The translations under genes and the position numbers were made by a program. Of a stretch of DNA of 64,000 nt, positions 27,634 to 36,957 are shown one piece after another. This DNA is from Paenibacillus rhizosphaerae. GTDB taxonomy: Bacteria; Bacillota; Bacilli; Paenibacillales; Paenibacillaceae. Below the pieces are notes generated by a model that saw nothing but the letters and a program-made list of their open reading frames with translations, was not told the DNA's origin and did no database searches. The first letter of the stretch is position 1. Every line of letters starts with the position of its first letter. The DNA is taken from positions 434,001 to 498,000 of the forward strand of contig NZ_JACHXJ010000001.1 in the NCBI RefSeq assembly GCF_014192015.1, given 5' to 3'.

Positions 27634-28893
27634 ATGATATCATTCAAGACGCGGCCGCAGCACCGCCGCAAGACTTCCATGCAGCGCAGAAACCTGAGGG
27701 TGGCCAGCCTGGAAGGCATCCCGGCCGTGATGTTTATGACCCTGCTCGGCGGGCAATTTTTGACCGGTTATCTGCTGTACCTGGGCGCAAGCTCGGGCGA
27801 GATCGGATTCGTGCTGGCGATCACGACCTTTGTCAATATCGTTCAAATTTTTGCCGCGTATCTGATCCAGAGGCTGCGCAGCCGGAAGTGGACGCTGGTG
27901 CTGTTCGTAGCCGTGCACCGGATCATTTGGGGGAGCACCGGTCTCGTGCCGTTTATTGTCCCGAAGCCTTACTGGGTGCCCGCGTTTATCATATTGTACA
28001 CGGTAGCGTTCATGTTTAATACGCTGGGGGGTATCCTCTGGAACTCGCTCATCAGCGACATGGTCCACCCCAAAGTCAGAGGAAGGTATTTCGGCATCCG
28101 GAACACGATTCTGAACGCGCTCGGAACGTTAGTGATGTACGGGGGAGGTGTCATCCTCGATCATGAGCCGGGCGGAAAGGGATTCCTGCTGCTTTATATC
28201 ATCGTCTGGGTCTGCATAGCAGCAAATATCGCCGTGTTCTTCTTCTACCCGGATATTCCGTTTGAGCGGTCTTCGGAGAAGCGTTTTATCCCGATGCTGA
28301 AAAAACCGCTGCGCGACGCTTCGTTTTTGAAGGCGACACTTTTCCTGGCCGGATTTCTGTTTCTGCAAAACCTGGTCGTGCCGCTGTATTCGTACGTCAT
28401 GCTGGAAATGCTGCACATCAACTACCAGACACTGTCGCTGCTGAACGTGCTGCAAACCGTGTCCATGATGGCCAGCTTCTATGTGTGGGGCAATCTGAAC
28501 GTTCGTCACAGCAACCGCAGGCTGCTGTTCTGGACGCTGCCGATTATCGCGTTGTCCTGCCTGTGCTGGGGGCTGCTGTCTGTACTGCCGATGCTGCCCG
28601 TGCTGATTGCGGCGCATATGATTTTCGGCATCGGCGTCGGCGGATTCAACCAGCTGGCGTTCAATTTCATGATCGGCGACACGCCGAAGGCGGAGCGCCC
28701 GATGTATATGGCGATGTACGCGGCCATTACGGGCGTCGCAGCGTTCTTTGGCCCGCTGATCGGGGGCAATCTATACGAGCTCATCGGCCACTGGCCGGAA
28801 TGGACCCGGATCTATGGCGTGCAGATCGTCGTCGGTCTGTGCATGCTGCTGCTGACGATCAGTCTCGGCCGGAAGATTCTGCGGAATTCGTGA
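27634..28893 (+). CDS. Major facilitator superfamily transporter
   Basis: 419 residues with about 12 hydrophobic helices. Start 27634 is chosen for GGAGGAGAG at seven bases; the frame is open upstream but extends through the promoter. The loop between helices 2 and 3 (LIQRLRSRKWTLVLFVAVHR) and a GGFNQLAFNFMIGD segment in the second half fit a drug- or sugar-efflux-like MFS subgroup. Substrate unknown. Monocistronic, with a strong terminator about 105 bp downstream. Confidence 0.85.
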   Translation: MISFKTRPQHRRKTSMQRRNLRVASLEGIPAVMFMTLLGGQFLTGYLLYLGASSGEIGFVLAITTFVNIVQIFAAYLIQRLRSRKWTLVLFVAVHRIIWGSTGLVPFIVPKPYWVPAFIILYTVAFMFNTLGGILWNSLISDMVHPKVRGRYFGIRNTILNALGTLVMYGGGVILDHEPGGKGFLLLYIIVWVCIAANIAVFFFYPDIPFERSSEKRFIPMLKKPLRDASFLKATLFLAGFLFLQNLVVPLYSYVMLEMLHINYQTLSLLNVLQTVSMMASFYVWGNLNVRHSNRRLLFWTLPIIALSCLCWGLLSVLPMLPVLIAAHMIFGIGVGGFNQLAFNFMIGDTPKAERPMYMAMYAAITGVAAFFGPLIGGNLYELIGHWPEWTRIYGVQIVVGLCMLLLTISLGRKILRNS

Positions 28894-29228
28894 GGGCTTG
28901 AGAAAAAGAGGTCAGGGTTGGGACTCATCCAGGGCAGTGCGAGTTGATATCCTGCCTGTCGATGGTAATCCTAATAGAATACGAAATGGCTGAGGATACC
29001 TCCCATAAGCAGACGGCAAATAAAGCTTCCGTCTGCTTATGGGAGGTTTTTTGTTGCTTAAAGTTATGGAGCCGCGCGGAGCGTCCTCACAATCGCCAAA
29101 CACAGCGTGTCACAACAGCCAAGCGAACGTCCCGATAGCCTGGCGCCAAGCTGGCTTTTCGCGTGAACCTTCCATTCGGGGGTATAATGAATAAGTAGAG
29201 GTCAATATAGAGCAGGGAGGAATCATTT
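28894..29228. other. Intergenic region, 335 bp
   Basis: Holds the MFS terminator (28998-29052) and, near 29183-29188, a TATAAT that could be the -10 box of the dehydrogenase gene, though no good -35 box is seen at the right distance. Nothing else recognised. Confidence 0.5.
28998..29052 (+). terminator. Strong intrinsic terminator after the MFS gene
   Basis: A 19-bp perfect stem (28998-29016 / 29029-29047) with a 12-nt loop, followed by TTTTTTG. Confidence 0.9.
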
Positions 29229-30653
29229 ATGTTTATCAACCAAATGTATATAAATGGGGCCTGGAAGGACGCGGCGGAGCACATCGAGGTCCTGAACCCG
29301 GCCACCGGTGACGTGATCGGCATCGTACCGAACGGCGGGGCAAAGGAGGCTGGAGAAGCCGTGGATGCAGCTTATGAAGCTTTCCCGGCATGGTCCGCGC
29401 TGACGGCGGACGAGCGGGGGGCGCTGCTGATGAAATGGCACGGCCTGATCGCCGAGCATACGGACGAGCTCGCCCGGATCATGACCACGGAGCAGGGCAA
29501 GCCGCTGAAGGAAGCCGCCGGCGAAATCGGCTACGCGAACAGCTTTATTTCCTGGTACGCGGAGGAGGGCAAGCGCGTCTATGGGCAGAGTATACCGGCC
29601 TCGTCCGCTTCGCAGCGGATTTGGGTGCAGAAGCAGCCGGTCGGCGTCGTAGCGGCGATTACGCCGTGGAACTTCCCGGCGTCGATGATTACCCGCAAGG
29701 TCGCGCCGGCGCTGGCCGCCGGCTGCACCGTCGTGATCAAGCCGTCCGAGGAAACGCCGTATACGGCCTTGAAGCTTGCTGAGCTTGCGCACCAAGCCGG
29801 ACTTCCGGCCGGCGTGATCAACGTGGTGACCGGTGAGGCGGCCGCGATCGCCGGCCGCTGGCAGCAGGACGAGCGGGTGCGCAAAATTTCCTTCACCGGC
29901 TCGACCGCCGTAGGCAAGGAGCTGATGAAGGGAGCGGCCGACACCGTCAAGAAGATATCCTTGGAGCTGGGCGGGCACGCCCCGTTTATCGTGACCGCCG
30001 CGGCGGACCTGGACAAGGCGGTAGACGGATTGATTTTGTCCAAGTTCCGCAACGGCGGCCAGACCTGCGTCTGCACAAACCGGGTGTACGTGGATGAACG
30101 GATCGCCGGCGAGTTCACCCGCAAAGCGGCGGAACGTACGGCCGCGCTCAAGGTAGGTAGCGGCATGGAGGAAGGCGTGGATATTGGTCCGCTCATCAAT
30201 GCCAAAGCGGTGGACAAGGTACTGCGGCAGATCGAGGATGCCAAAGCCAAAGGCGGAATCATCGTGACGGGCGGTGAGGCGCTTGCGCTTTCCGCAGGGC
30301 ATTTTGTACAGCCGACTGTGATTGAGCAGGCGACGGACGATATGGAATGCATGGTGAACGAGACGTTTGGACCGCTTGCTCCGATTACGACCTTCCGCAC
30401 CCTGGAGGAAGCCGTGCAGCGGGCCAACCGCAGTCCTTACGGGCTGGCGGCCTACGTGTTTACGGAACGGATCCAGGAGGCGCTGTACGCCGCGGAGGCA
30501 CTCGAATACGGGATCGTCGGCGTAAACGATCCGCTGCCTTCCACGGCGCAGGCTCCGTTTGGCGGATTCAAGCAGAGCGGGCTCGGCCGGGAAGGCGGCC
30601 ATTTCGGCATCGAGGAATACCTCGAGGTCAAATATGTATCGCTCCGACTCTAA
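29229..30653 (+). CDS. gabD: NAD(P)-dependent succinate-semialdehyde-type aldehyde dehydrogenase
   Basis: 474 residues, family-typical length. Oxidises an aldehyde, most likely succinate semialdehyde, to its acid. Seen: [12 protein letters not shown] (about 146-157), [11 protein letters not shown] (cofactor loop), the Glu in [10 protein letters not shown], the catalytic Cys in [13 protein letters not shown], and the NETFGPLAP segment. The pattern is closest to GabD, but substrate range in this family is broad. Start follows GGGAGG. Single gene with a terminator downstream; no GABA transaminase is adjacent, which leaves the physiological substrate open. Confidence 0.9.
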   Translation: MFINQMYINGAWKDAAEHIEVLNPATGDVIGIVPNGGAKEAGEAVDAAYEAFPAWSALTADERGALLMKWHGLIAEHTDELARIMTTEQGKPLKEAAGEIGYANSFISWYAEEGKRVYGQSIPASSASQRIWVQKQPVGVVAAITPWNFPASMITRKVAPALAAGCTVVIKPSEETPYTALKLAELAHQAGLPAGVINVVTGEAAAIAGRWQQDERVRKISFTGSTAVGKELMKGAADTVKKISLELGGHAPFIVTAAADLDKAVDGLILSKFRNGGQTCVCTNRVYVDERIAGEFTRKAAERTAALKVGSGMEEGVDIGPLINAKAVDKVLRQIEDAKAKGGIIVTGGEALALSAGHFVQPTVIEQATDDMECMVNETFGPLAPITTFRTLEEAVQRANRSPYGLAAYVFTERIQEALYAAEALEYGIVGVNDPLPSTAQAPFGGFKQSGLGREGGHFGIEEYLEVKYVSLRL

Positions 30654-30687
30654 CCTCATGCAAGCCGCCAATCAATATAACAAAGAA

Positions 30688-30716
30688 GAAGCCCGAGGAT
30701 ACTCGCCTCGGGCTTC
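30688..30716. terminator. Bidirectional terminator between gabD and the foldase gene
   Basis: GAAGCCCGAGG (30688-30698) / CCTCGGGCTTC (30706-30716), with U-rich stretches on both sides. It serves two convergent genes. Confidence 0.8.
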
Positions 30717-30728
30717 TTCAATAACAAT

Positions 30729-31913
30729 TTATTTCGTTGTATTGGCTGCTGTATCGGTTGCGTCTGCGCTTGCAGCCGTATCGGTTGCTGCGTTAGCCGA
30801 ATCGTCCAGCGAGTTGGTGATTTTGGCCTTAGACTTGAGGTCGGCAATCCAGGTCGACGCTTTGGTAGAAATGCCTTGCGTAATCAGCGTTTCCTTGATG
30901 TCAGCCTTCTTCTCGTCAAGCGTTGCCGTGTGAGCCGCTTTGCGGTCGGTCACCTTGATGATGTGGTAGCCGTTGCTGGACTGCACGATGCTGCTCATTT
31001 CACCTTTTTGCAGTTTGAACGCCGCTTCTTCAAACGGTGCTTCCATTACGCCTTTGGCAAAGAAGCCAAGGTCGCCGCCGTTGTCCTTGGAGCCCGGGTC
31101 GATCGATTTCTCTTTTGCCAGCGTGGCGAAATCGGCGCCTTCCTTAAGCTGCTTCAGGATGCCTTCGGCTTCTTCCTTCGTTTTCACCAGAATATGGGAA
31201 GCTTTGACTTCTTCCGGCGTATTGAAGGATGCTTTATTTTCATCAAAATACTTCTTGATATCGTCGTCGGTCACTTTCACTTCCGGTTCGAGCAGCTTGC
31301 GGATTTGCACCTGCATGTTCATTTGCTTCTTCAAGTCCTCCACCGTCATGCCCGATTGCTGCAGAGCCATCTGGAATTCCTCTTCGCTGTTGAAGCCTTT
31401 CTTGATATCGTCCATTTCCTTGGTGACATCGGCATCGGTTACTTGAATGCCTTTTTTGCTGGCTTCCTGGTTGACCAGCTCTTCCGTAATGAGGCTGTCC
31501 AGCGTTTGCGCTCCGCCGGCGTCCACCAAAGCGTCATAGAGCTTGTCCTTTTTAATGTCCGTGCCGTTGACCGTCGCTACCGCCGGGTTGCTTCCCGAAT
31601 TAAAAGGAGGCTTGATCAGCACAATGACGAGAATGACGGCAAGCACGAGCGATACGGCCATCCATACCTTGCCAGTTCCGCCCGACCATGCCTTCGGAGC
31701 AGGACCGGACGCCGCAGCTGACGCTTTGGGAGCAGGCTTCTTCTCTTTAGTCGGCTTGGCTGGCGTCTCGCCGTCGCGCTTCATTTCGCTGAGGACCGGT
31801 GCGCCGCTCTCGGAAGGGGCTGCCGGTTCGCTGGTCCGTTCAGATGATTCCCCCGCTGTTTCGGTATTGTTCAGCTCTTCGTTGTTTAACGAGTCTCTTT
31901 CTTTGTCTGTCAT
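30729..31913 (-). CDS. Membrane-anchored PpiC/SurA-type peptidyl-prolyl isomerase
   Basis: 394 residues. Residues 1-80 are acidic and Ala/Pro/Lys-rich, apparently disordered and cytoplasmic. A transmembrane helix spans about 83-100 (VWMAVSLVLAVILVIVLI). Outside follow a SurA-N-like helical region and a rotamase (PpiC) domain near 235-330 with ASHILVKTKEEAE and GGDLGFFAKG. It should help fold secreted proteins, like PrsA, but it is anchored by a signal-anchor helix and not as a lipoprotein, since no lipobox is present. Start follows AAAGGAGG. Confidence 0.9.
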   Translation of the reverse strand: MTDKERDSLNNEELNNTETAGESSERTSEPAAPSESGAPVLSEMKRDGETPAKPTKEKKPAPKASAAASGPAPKAWSGGTGKVWMAVSLVLAVILVIVLIKPPFNSGSNPAVATVNGTDIKKDKLYDALVDAGGAQTLDSLITEELVNQEASKKGIQVTDADVTKEMDDIKKGFNSEEEFQMALQQSGMTVEDLKKQMNMQVQIRKLLEPEVKVTDDDIKKYFDENKASFNTPEEVKASHILVKTKEEAEGILKQLKEGADFATLAKEKSIDPGSKDNGGDLGFFAKGVMEAPFEEAAFKLQKGEMSSIVQSSNGYHIIKVTDRKAAHTATLDEKKADIKETLITQGISTKASTWIADLKSKAKITNSLDDSANAATDTAASADATDTAANTTK

Positions 31914-32091
31914 TAAATCTTGTCCTCCTTTAATATATGCAAAACGCTTATGGGTTCACTTTACCAGATTTGTCGGAAATAATCCTTAAGAAGACATAAA
32001 TTGTATCCGATTTTTTTTAATCCTGTTTTAAGATTCGGCTGTTTGCGGGGATTTTAATCAGGGAGCGAACGAATGTGTCCAAAATAAAAGA

Positions 32092-32121
32092 CCGCTCCGG
32101 ACAGGAATGCCCCGGGAGCGG
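32092..32121 (-). terminator. Terminator after spoVAD
   Basis: Minus-strand stem CCGCTCC / GGAGCGG with extra GG/CC pairs, followed by TCTTTTATTTT. Confidence 0.8.
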
Positions 32122-32136
32122 CCATATCGATATGCC

Positions 32137-33147
32137 TTATTTTTGCCGTTCGATCGACACGGCATGCGCAATGCAAGGGATGCTCTCCTTCTGCTGATAG
32201 GAGAGGGGGGAGAGCAGGGCGCCCGTCGCCACGACGAGGATGCGGTTCAGCTCGCCGCGCTGCATCCGGTTCAGCAGGTGGCCGTACGTCACGACCGCAG
32301 AGCAGCCACAGCCGCTGGCACCGGCTTGAACATTCTGTTTGCCGTAATCGTAAATCATCATGCCGCAGTCCGAATATGTCGTTTGATGGATCGGAATGTT
32401 GTGCTTCTTCAGCAGATCGTTGGCGATTTGATAGCCGACCTTGGACAGGTCGCCGGTTACGATCAGGTCGTAGTATCCCGGTTCGATCTGCAGGTCGCGG
32501 AAATGCGCTTCCATCGTGTCTACCGCTGCCGGCGCCATCGCTGCACCCATATTGAACGGGTCGCTGATGCCCATGTCGACCACCCGGCCGATCGTGGCGG
32601 AAGTGACGTAGGGCCCGTCCCCGTCCTGCGACAGCACGACCGCGCCGGCACCGGTCACCGTAAACTGAGCCGTGGGGGGCTTTTGGGAGCCGTACTCGGT
32701 CGGATACCGGAACTGCTTCTCCACGCTGGCATTATGGCTGCAGGTTCCGGAGAGCACGTATTTTGCCCCACCCGAATTGACGATATAAGAGGCCAGCGCG
32801 AGGCTTTCCATCGAGGTGGAGCATGCGCCGAACAGGCCGAGATACGGAATAGACAGCGTTCTCGCAGAAAAGCTGCTGCTGATAATCTGGTTCATCAGGT
32901 CGCCGGCGAGAAAAAACTGAATTTGCCCCTCGGTCAGTCCGGCGTGCTGCACCGCCATTTTTGCCGTTTCTTCCATTAAGGCCTTTTCGGCTTTTTCCCA
33001 GCTGTCCTGCCCCAAATACATGTCGCCGTGGATGATATCGAAGTCGTCGGCGAGCGGACCCTGACCCTCAAACGGCCCGACGATCGCCGCTTTCGACTTG
33101 ATGGAAGGCTTGTTCTCGAACACCCAGCTTTGATGGCCTTTCAGCAT
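32137..33147 (-). CDS. spoVAD: Stage V sporulation protein AD
   Basis: 336 residues, normal length. SpoVAD has a thiolase-like fold and is a peripheral protein of the spore inner membrane that binds dipicolinic acid during its uptake into the forespore. Seen: the FGACSTSMESLALAS segment in the nucleophile position of the thiolase fold and GAGAVVLSQDGDGPYV. Follows spoVAC by 8 bp. Expected to be made in the forespore (sigma-G in Bacillus subtilis); no clear sigma-G box is visible here. Confidence 0.96.
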   Translation of the reverse strand: MLKGHQSWVFENKPSIKSKAAIVGPFEGQGPLADDFDIIHGDMYLGQDSWEKAEKALMEETAKMAVQHAGLTEGQIQFFLAGDLMNQIISSSFSARTLSIPYLGLFGACSTSMESLALASYIVNSGGAKYVLSGTCSHNASVEKQFRYPTEYGSQKPPTAQFTVTGAGAVVLSQDGDGPYVTSATIGRVVDMGISDPFNMGAAMAPAAVDTMEAHFRDLQIEPGYYDLIVTGDLSKVGYQIANDLLKKHNIPIHQTTYSDCGMMIYDYGKQNVQAGASGCGCSAVVTYGHLLNRMQRGELNRILVVATGALLSPLSYQQKESIPCIAHAVSIERQK

Positions 33148-33155
33148 ATGAATCC

Positions 33156-33638
33156 TTACCCCCCTACAATATTAGGATCAAAAATGATGTAGGCGATGCC
33201 GACGCAAAAGGCTGCGAGCGAACCGAACACGATCACGGGTCCGGCCACCTTGAAGATGCTGCCGCCGAGGCCGAGCACGAGCCCTTCCCTGCGGTACTCG
33301 ATCGCCGCGGAAGCCATGGCGTTGGCGAAGCCGGTGACCGGGACGGCGGTTCCAGCGCCCGCCCACTGGGCAATTTTGTCATATACCCCCAAGCTGGTGA
33401 GAATGACGGAGATGATGATCATCACGCCCACGGTCGGATTCGAGGCTGCCTTTTCCTCAAAGCCCCACCAGTGGATAAACATCTGCTGCACCGCCTGCCC
33501 GAGCAGACAGATGAGACCGCCGACGAGAAAAGCCCTGTACAAATTTTTGAACGTAAACTTGCTGGGCTCGCGCTTTTTGGCCAATTCCTGGTATTCCTGC
33601 TGGACAGGCGTCAGTTTCTTCTTCTTTTTGCTGACCAT
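33156..33638 (-). CDS. spoVAC: Stage V sporulation protein AC
   Basis: 160 residues with about four to five membrane helices after a lysine-rich N-terminus (VSKKKKKLTPVQQEYQELAK). SpoVAC is a spore inner-membrane channel subunit thought to respond to membrane tension and to pass dipicolinate. The conserved GTAVPVTGFANAMASAAIEY segment is intact. Strong site AGGAGTG upstream. No spoVAEb, which normally follows spoVAD, is present in this cluster. Confidence 0.96.
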   Translation of the reverse strand: MVSKKKKKLTPVQQEYQELAKKREPSKFTFKNLYRAFLVGGLICLLGQAVQQMFIHWWGFEEKAASNPTVGVMIIISVILTSLGVYDKIAQWAGAGTAVPVTGFANAMASAAIEYRREGLVLGLGGSIFKVAGPVIVFGSLAAFCVGIAYIIFDPNIVGG

Positions 33639-33650
33639 AATGCTTCACTC

Positions 33651-34511
33651 CTAACGGGTTAGTAATGGCTTGACGTCCGAGATAACCTGCTCCAGCTGAG
33701 CGGACACCTGCTCGTACATCGCCTTGTTCTGCTCGTTTTTGGTCGATAGTCCGTACATTTCCAGGTCCGCCTGGCACTTTTTGAGATCCGCATACAGCAT
33801 CGCTTTCTGCTGCGGCTCGGGAACCTTGAGTTGATCGTCGAAAAGGTCGACGTACAGCTGTCCGTACCCATCCACCTGCGCGATAAAAACGTTGTCCAGC
33901 GAAACGCCCAGCTTCTCGAGCTCGGTATGTACCCAGCGCCGGTTCAGGCCTCGGGTAGCCAGCGGCTCATCCATGATTTTGCCGTCCAGAATGACCGTCT
34001 GCGGTTCGCTCTCAGGCCCGACCTTGATGCCGAGATGGGTGGGGGTCAGCGGTTGATTTTCCTTTTTCATCAGCACATTGATCTGCCCATTCGGCTCCAT
34101 GATCGCAAACTCGACCTCAGCCGCTTTAAAGGCGTTTTTCCCGCGGAGCTGTTCCATAAGCTCTTCGTTCGACAGCCGCTCCTTCTTCAGATTGTCCTCC
34201 ATGATTTTGCCGTCCTTGATCAGCACGGTGCTGGTGCTGTCAATGAAGTCGCGCACTTTTTTGCTCTTCAGCTGTAAAAATTCGATCATGACGGAGACGG
34301 CTACCCATACGGCGAGAGAGATGACGCCAAGGTACCAGGTGGCTTTCAAATCAAGCGAGATGGAGGCCGCCAGGTCACCGATCGTGATGCCCGTAATGTA
34401 CTCGAAGAAGGACAGCTGGGATATTTGCCTTTTGCCCAAGAGACGGGTCAAGGCAAACAGAAAGACCACAGAAGCCAAAGTCCGAACGATAACCTCTATC
34501 CAATCCGGCAT
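33651..34511 (-). CDS. DUF421 (YetF/YrbG-like) membrane protein fused to a DUF1657-like domain
   Basis: 286 residues. N-terminal membrane helices with LLGKRQISQLSFFEYITGITIGD mark DUF421, followed by the alpha/beta cytoplasmic part (STVLIKDGKIMEDNL, and VEFAIMEPNGQINVLMKK). The last 55 residues (QKAMLYADLKKCQADLEMYGLS and onward) resemble the separate 68-residue DUF1657 protein divergently encoded next door, so this is a fusion. Ser to Asp exchanges aside, both share the K-x2-QA-x-LE-x-(Y/F) pattern. Start at 34511 (MPDWIEVIV) is favoured by GGAGG upstream; Met at 34529 is possible. Probably a spore membrane protein that modifies germinant or heat response (inference). Confidence 0.85.
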   Translation of the reverse strand: MPDWIEVIVRTLASVVFLFALTRLLGKRQISQLSFFEYITGITIGDLAASISLDLKATWYLGVISLAVWVAVSVMIEFLQLKSKKVRDFIDSTSTVLIKDGKIMEDNLKKERLSNEELMEQLRGKNAFKAAEVEFAIMEPNGQINVLMKKENQPLTPTHLGIKVGPESEPQTVILDGKIMDEPLATRGLNRRWVHTELEKLGVSLDNVFIAQVDGYGQLYVDLFDDQLKVPEPQQKAMLYADLKKCQADLEMYGLSTKNEQNKAMYEQVSAQLEQVISDVKPLLTR

Positions 34512-34656
34512 ATCTATAAATTCCTCCATTCCAGATCTTTGCTTTAAACGCGAATAACAAAATTATTTGCAGCATCTTCTCGTTTTATGAATTTTTTGAT
34601 TTCAGGCAGGTTAGATTATGTTTCGTACTTATCCTGTAAAGGAGGTGAAAGTAACA

Positions 34657-34863
34657 ATGACCGTTGCATCTCAAGTTAAAACGACACTTGCATCCCTGAA
34701 AAGCGCCCAAGCCAACTTGGAGACGTTTGCCCTCAGCACGCAAAACCAGGAAGCCAAGAACCTGTTCACTCAAGCAGCCCAGCAAACCCAGCAAATCGTG
34801 CAGCAGGTGGAAAGCCGGGTACAACAGCTTGAAAACGAAGAGCCTCAATATAAAGGATTCTAA
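34657..34863 (+). CDS. Small DUF1657 protein
   Basis: 68 residues: MTVASQVKTTLASLKSAQAN leading to a long helical stretch rich in Gln. DUF1657 proteins are small alpha-helical proteins that accompany spoVAC/AD and DUF421 genes in spore heat-resistance clusters. AAAGGAGGTGA lies eight bases before ATG 34657. It is divergent from the DUF421-DUF1657 gene and has its own terminator. Family function is unknown. Confidence 0.9.
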   Translation: MTVASQVKTTLASLKSAQANLETFALSTQNQEAKNLFTQAAQQTQQIVQQVESRVQQLENEEPQYKGF

Positions 34864-34922
34864 TTCTTTAATTGGTCGCCCGTATCAAGCCGTGCCGCTC
34901 CACTCCTATAACGTTTAGCCTT

Positions 34923-34948
34923 AAGCACCGGTTCTGCCGGTGCTTTTT
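34923..34948 (+). terminator. Terminator after the DUF1657 gene
   Basis: AAGCACCGG (34923-34931) / CCGGTGCTT (34937-34945), loop TTCTG, then a T-run. Confidence 0.88.
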
Positions 34949-35077
34949 GCTTATGCTGCAGCTGACAAATTCTGTTTCCGGATAAGCGTGACAAAGGCCG
35001 GGTCTTCGTGGATAATATTAAAGTCATACCGTGTGGCAGAAGCGGGGGTTCTATAGAGAGAGGAGTACATAAGAGAT

Positions 35078-35719
35078 ATGAAAGCAAATCAAAGACGGCT
35101 GAATAAGCTGTTAGTTACGAGCCTGGTGCTGGGCGTGCTGTTCGTCATTCTGATGGTCCTGGTCGGAGCGGACCGGATTGCCTGGTTTGACAAATCGATC
35201 ATCAGCGCCGTTCAGGGGATGGAGAATGAGGGATTGACCCGAATCATGAAGGGTTTCACCTTTCTGGGGTCATCGCTCGTGGCAACGCTGCTTAGCGTGA
35301 TCGCGTTCCTGTTTCTGTGGCTGGTTCTGAGGCACCGCATGGAGCTGCTGATGTTTTTTCTGTCGGTGGGGGGCTCGGAAATATGGAACATCATCATCAA
35401 AAATTGGATGCAGCGGCAGCGACCCGACACGCACCGGCTGATCGAAATCAGCGGATTCAGCTTTCCGAGCGGGCACTCGATGGCTGCGTTCGCACTGTAC
35501 GGCACGCTGACTTATTTGCTGTGGAGGCATATTCCCGCTTTGGCCGGAAGGCTTGCGATGATCGTCATCGGGGTGGCCCTGACGCTGCTGATCGGGATCA
35601 GCCGGATCTATCTCGGAGTGCATTATCCGAGCGACGTCTTCGGCGGGTATTTGGCGAGCGCAACGTGGCTGATGCTGTCCATTTATGTCTTTGAAAAGTA
35701 TTGGAAGCCCAAGGCGTAG
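35078..35719 (+). CDS. PAP2-family membrane phosphatase
   Basis: 213 residues, six predicted helices. The three catalytic motifs are complete: KNWMQRQRP, FPSGHSM and SRIYLGVHYPSD. Such enzymes dephosphorylate lipid phosphates, often undecaprenyl pyrophosphate or phosphatidylglycerol phosphate; BcrC-type activity is a possibility. Starts after AGAGGAG. Single gene. Confidence 0.93.
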   Translation: MKANQRRLNKLLVTSLVLGVLFVILMVLVGADRIAWFDKSIISAVQGMENEGLTRIMKGFTFLGSSLVATLLSVIAFLFLWLVLRHRMELLMFFLSVGGSEIWNIIIKNWMQRQRPDTHRLIEISGFSFPSGHSMAAFALYGTLTYLLWRHIPALAGRLAMIVIGVALTLLIGISRIYLGVHYPSDVFGGYLASATWLMLSIYVFEKYWKPKA

Positions 35720-35834
35720 GCGCATGTAAATGAAAACCGTAAACCGGGCGGCAGAAACTTGCATGAAAACGTCCCGCTCGCGTAATATGATTGCATAAAG
35801 ATCTTTTAAAGAAAGGGTGTATGGCTTCGGTCCG

Positions 35835-36917
35835 ATGACGTCGTTCAGAGATTTTGTTCAACTGCCTGCCGTTAAAAAGGTGATGGTCCTCATTTTGCTC
35901 GTGCTGTTTTTGTATGTCTTCCGGAGCATGATGAACCTCATTCTGATTACCTTCATTATTACGTACCTGGTGAACCGGATTCATTCGTCGCTCACCCGGC
36001 GGTTTACGAACCGGATGGGAATCAGCAAGAAGATCGCCGTATTACTTATTTACGCCATCTTTCTTGGAGCCTTGTCGATCGGAACCTATCAATACGCTCC
36101 CAAGCTGCTGGGGGAACTGAACGTGCTGATCAACCAGGTCATTTCGTTTTACAGCAAGCCGCTGGAGCTTACCGACAATAAAGTCATGGACTACGTGCTG
36201 GAGTACATCCATAAGATTGATATTTCGCAGTACATCAAGCAGGGGTACAACCTGCTGACCGGAACGATCTCCAACATCGGCAAGTTCGGCCTCAATTTCG
36301 CTATCGCGATCATCATGAGCTTGTTCTTTATGCTGGAGAAAGAGAAAGTGACCCATTTCACGGAAAAGTTCAGAAGCAGCAAATTCGCCTATTTTTATGA
36401 GGAATTATCTTACTTCGGCAAAAAATTTACGTTTTCTTTCGGAAAAGTGATCGAGGTCCAGTTTTTGATTTCCATCATTAATGCGACGGCTTCCACACTG
36501 TTTCTGTGGATCCTTGGATTTCCTAACCTGTTCGCCCTCGGGCTGATGATCTTCCTCCTCGGCCTCGTGCCGGTCATGGGGGTCATCGTCTCGCTGGTGC
36601 CGCTGTGTGCCATCGCGTTCAGCATCGGCGGTGTCATGAAGGTCATTTACGTCCTGATTATGGTGGCCGTCCTGCACGCGTTCGAGGCGTACGTCATGAA
36701 TCCGAAGTTTATGTCGGACAAAACGCATCTGCCGATATTTTATACGTTTGCCGTACTGATCATCTCCGAGCACTTCTTCGGAGTGTGGGGGCTAATTCTT
36801 GGCGTGCCGGTGTTCATGTTCCTGCTGGATCTGCTGGAGGTGCCGGTCAACGGGCCGAAAGATGAACCCGCTGGAGCCGCTAAGAAGAACAGAAAAATAC
36901 CACACAAAAAATCCTAA
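35835..36917 (+). CDS. AI-2E family transporter (YdbI/TqsA-like)
   Basis: 360 residues with about eight membrane helices and the family's conserved segment LGLVPVMGVIVSLVPL in the second half, followed by HAFEAYVMNPKFM. Members move small solutes or ions; AI-2 export is shown for TqsA, while others are sodium/proton antiporters. The start is uncertain: GTG 35817 lies directly on the AAAGG sequence, ATG 35835 has a poor site but fits the protein family. A five-codon mini-ORF (35821-35838) overlaps ATG 35835 by ATGA. Confidence 0.85.
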   Translation: MTSFRDFVQLPAVKKVMVLILLVLFLYVFRSMMNLILITFIITYLVNRIHSSLTRRFTNRMGISKKIAVLLIYAIFLGALSIGTYQYAPKLLGELNVLINQVISFYSKPLELTDNKVMDYVLEYIHKIDISQYIKQGYNLLTGTISNIGKFGLNFAIAIIMSLFFMLEKEKVTHFTEKFRSSKFAYFYEELSYFGKKFTFSFGKVIEVQFLISIINATASTLFLWILGFPNLFALGLMIFLLGLVPVMGVIVSLVPLCAIAFSIGGVMKVIYVLIMVAVLHAFEAYVMNPKFMSDKTHLPIFYTFAVLIISEHFFGVWGLILGVPVFMFLLDLLEVPVNGPKDEPAGAAKKNRKIPHKKS

Positions 36918-36936
36918 CGGTTGAAGTTAGGATTTT
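36910..36936. terminator. Bidirectional terminator overlapping the end of the AI-2E gene
   Basis: AATCCTAAC (36910-36918) / GTTAGGATT (36926-36934). The AI-2E stop codon lies in the left arm. U-rich tracts follow on both strands, so it serves the convergent secreted-protein gene too. Confidence 0.85.
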
Positions 36937-36957
36937 ATTGTGCGGATATCCTTATCG

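Noticed and set aside
29223..30671. A 482-codon minus-strand frame opposite gabD
   Set aside because: Shadow of a GC-rich gene; composition is rich in Arg, His and Gly with no family motif.
34588..34618. Sigma-G promoter before the DUF1657 gene
   Set aside because: TGAATT is a fair -35 but the -10 region matches the expected CATA-type box at only about four of seven positions.
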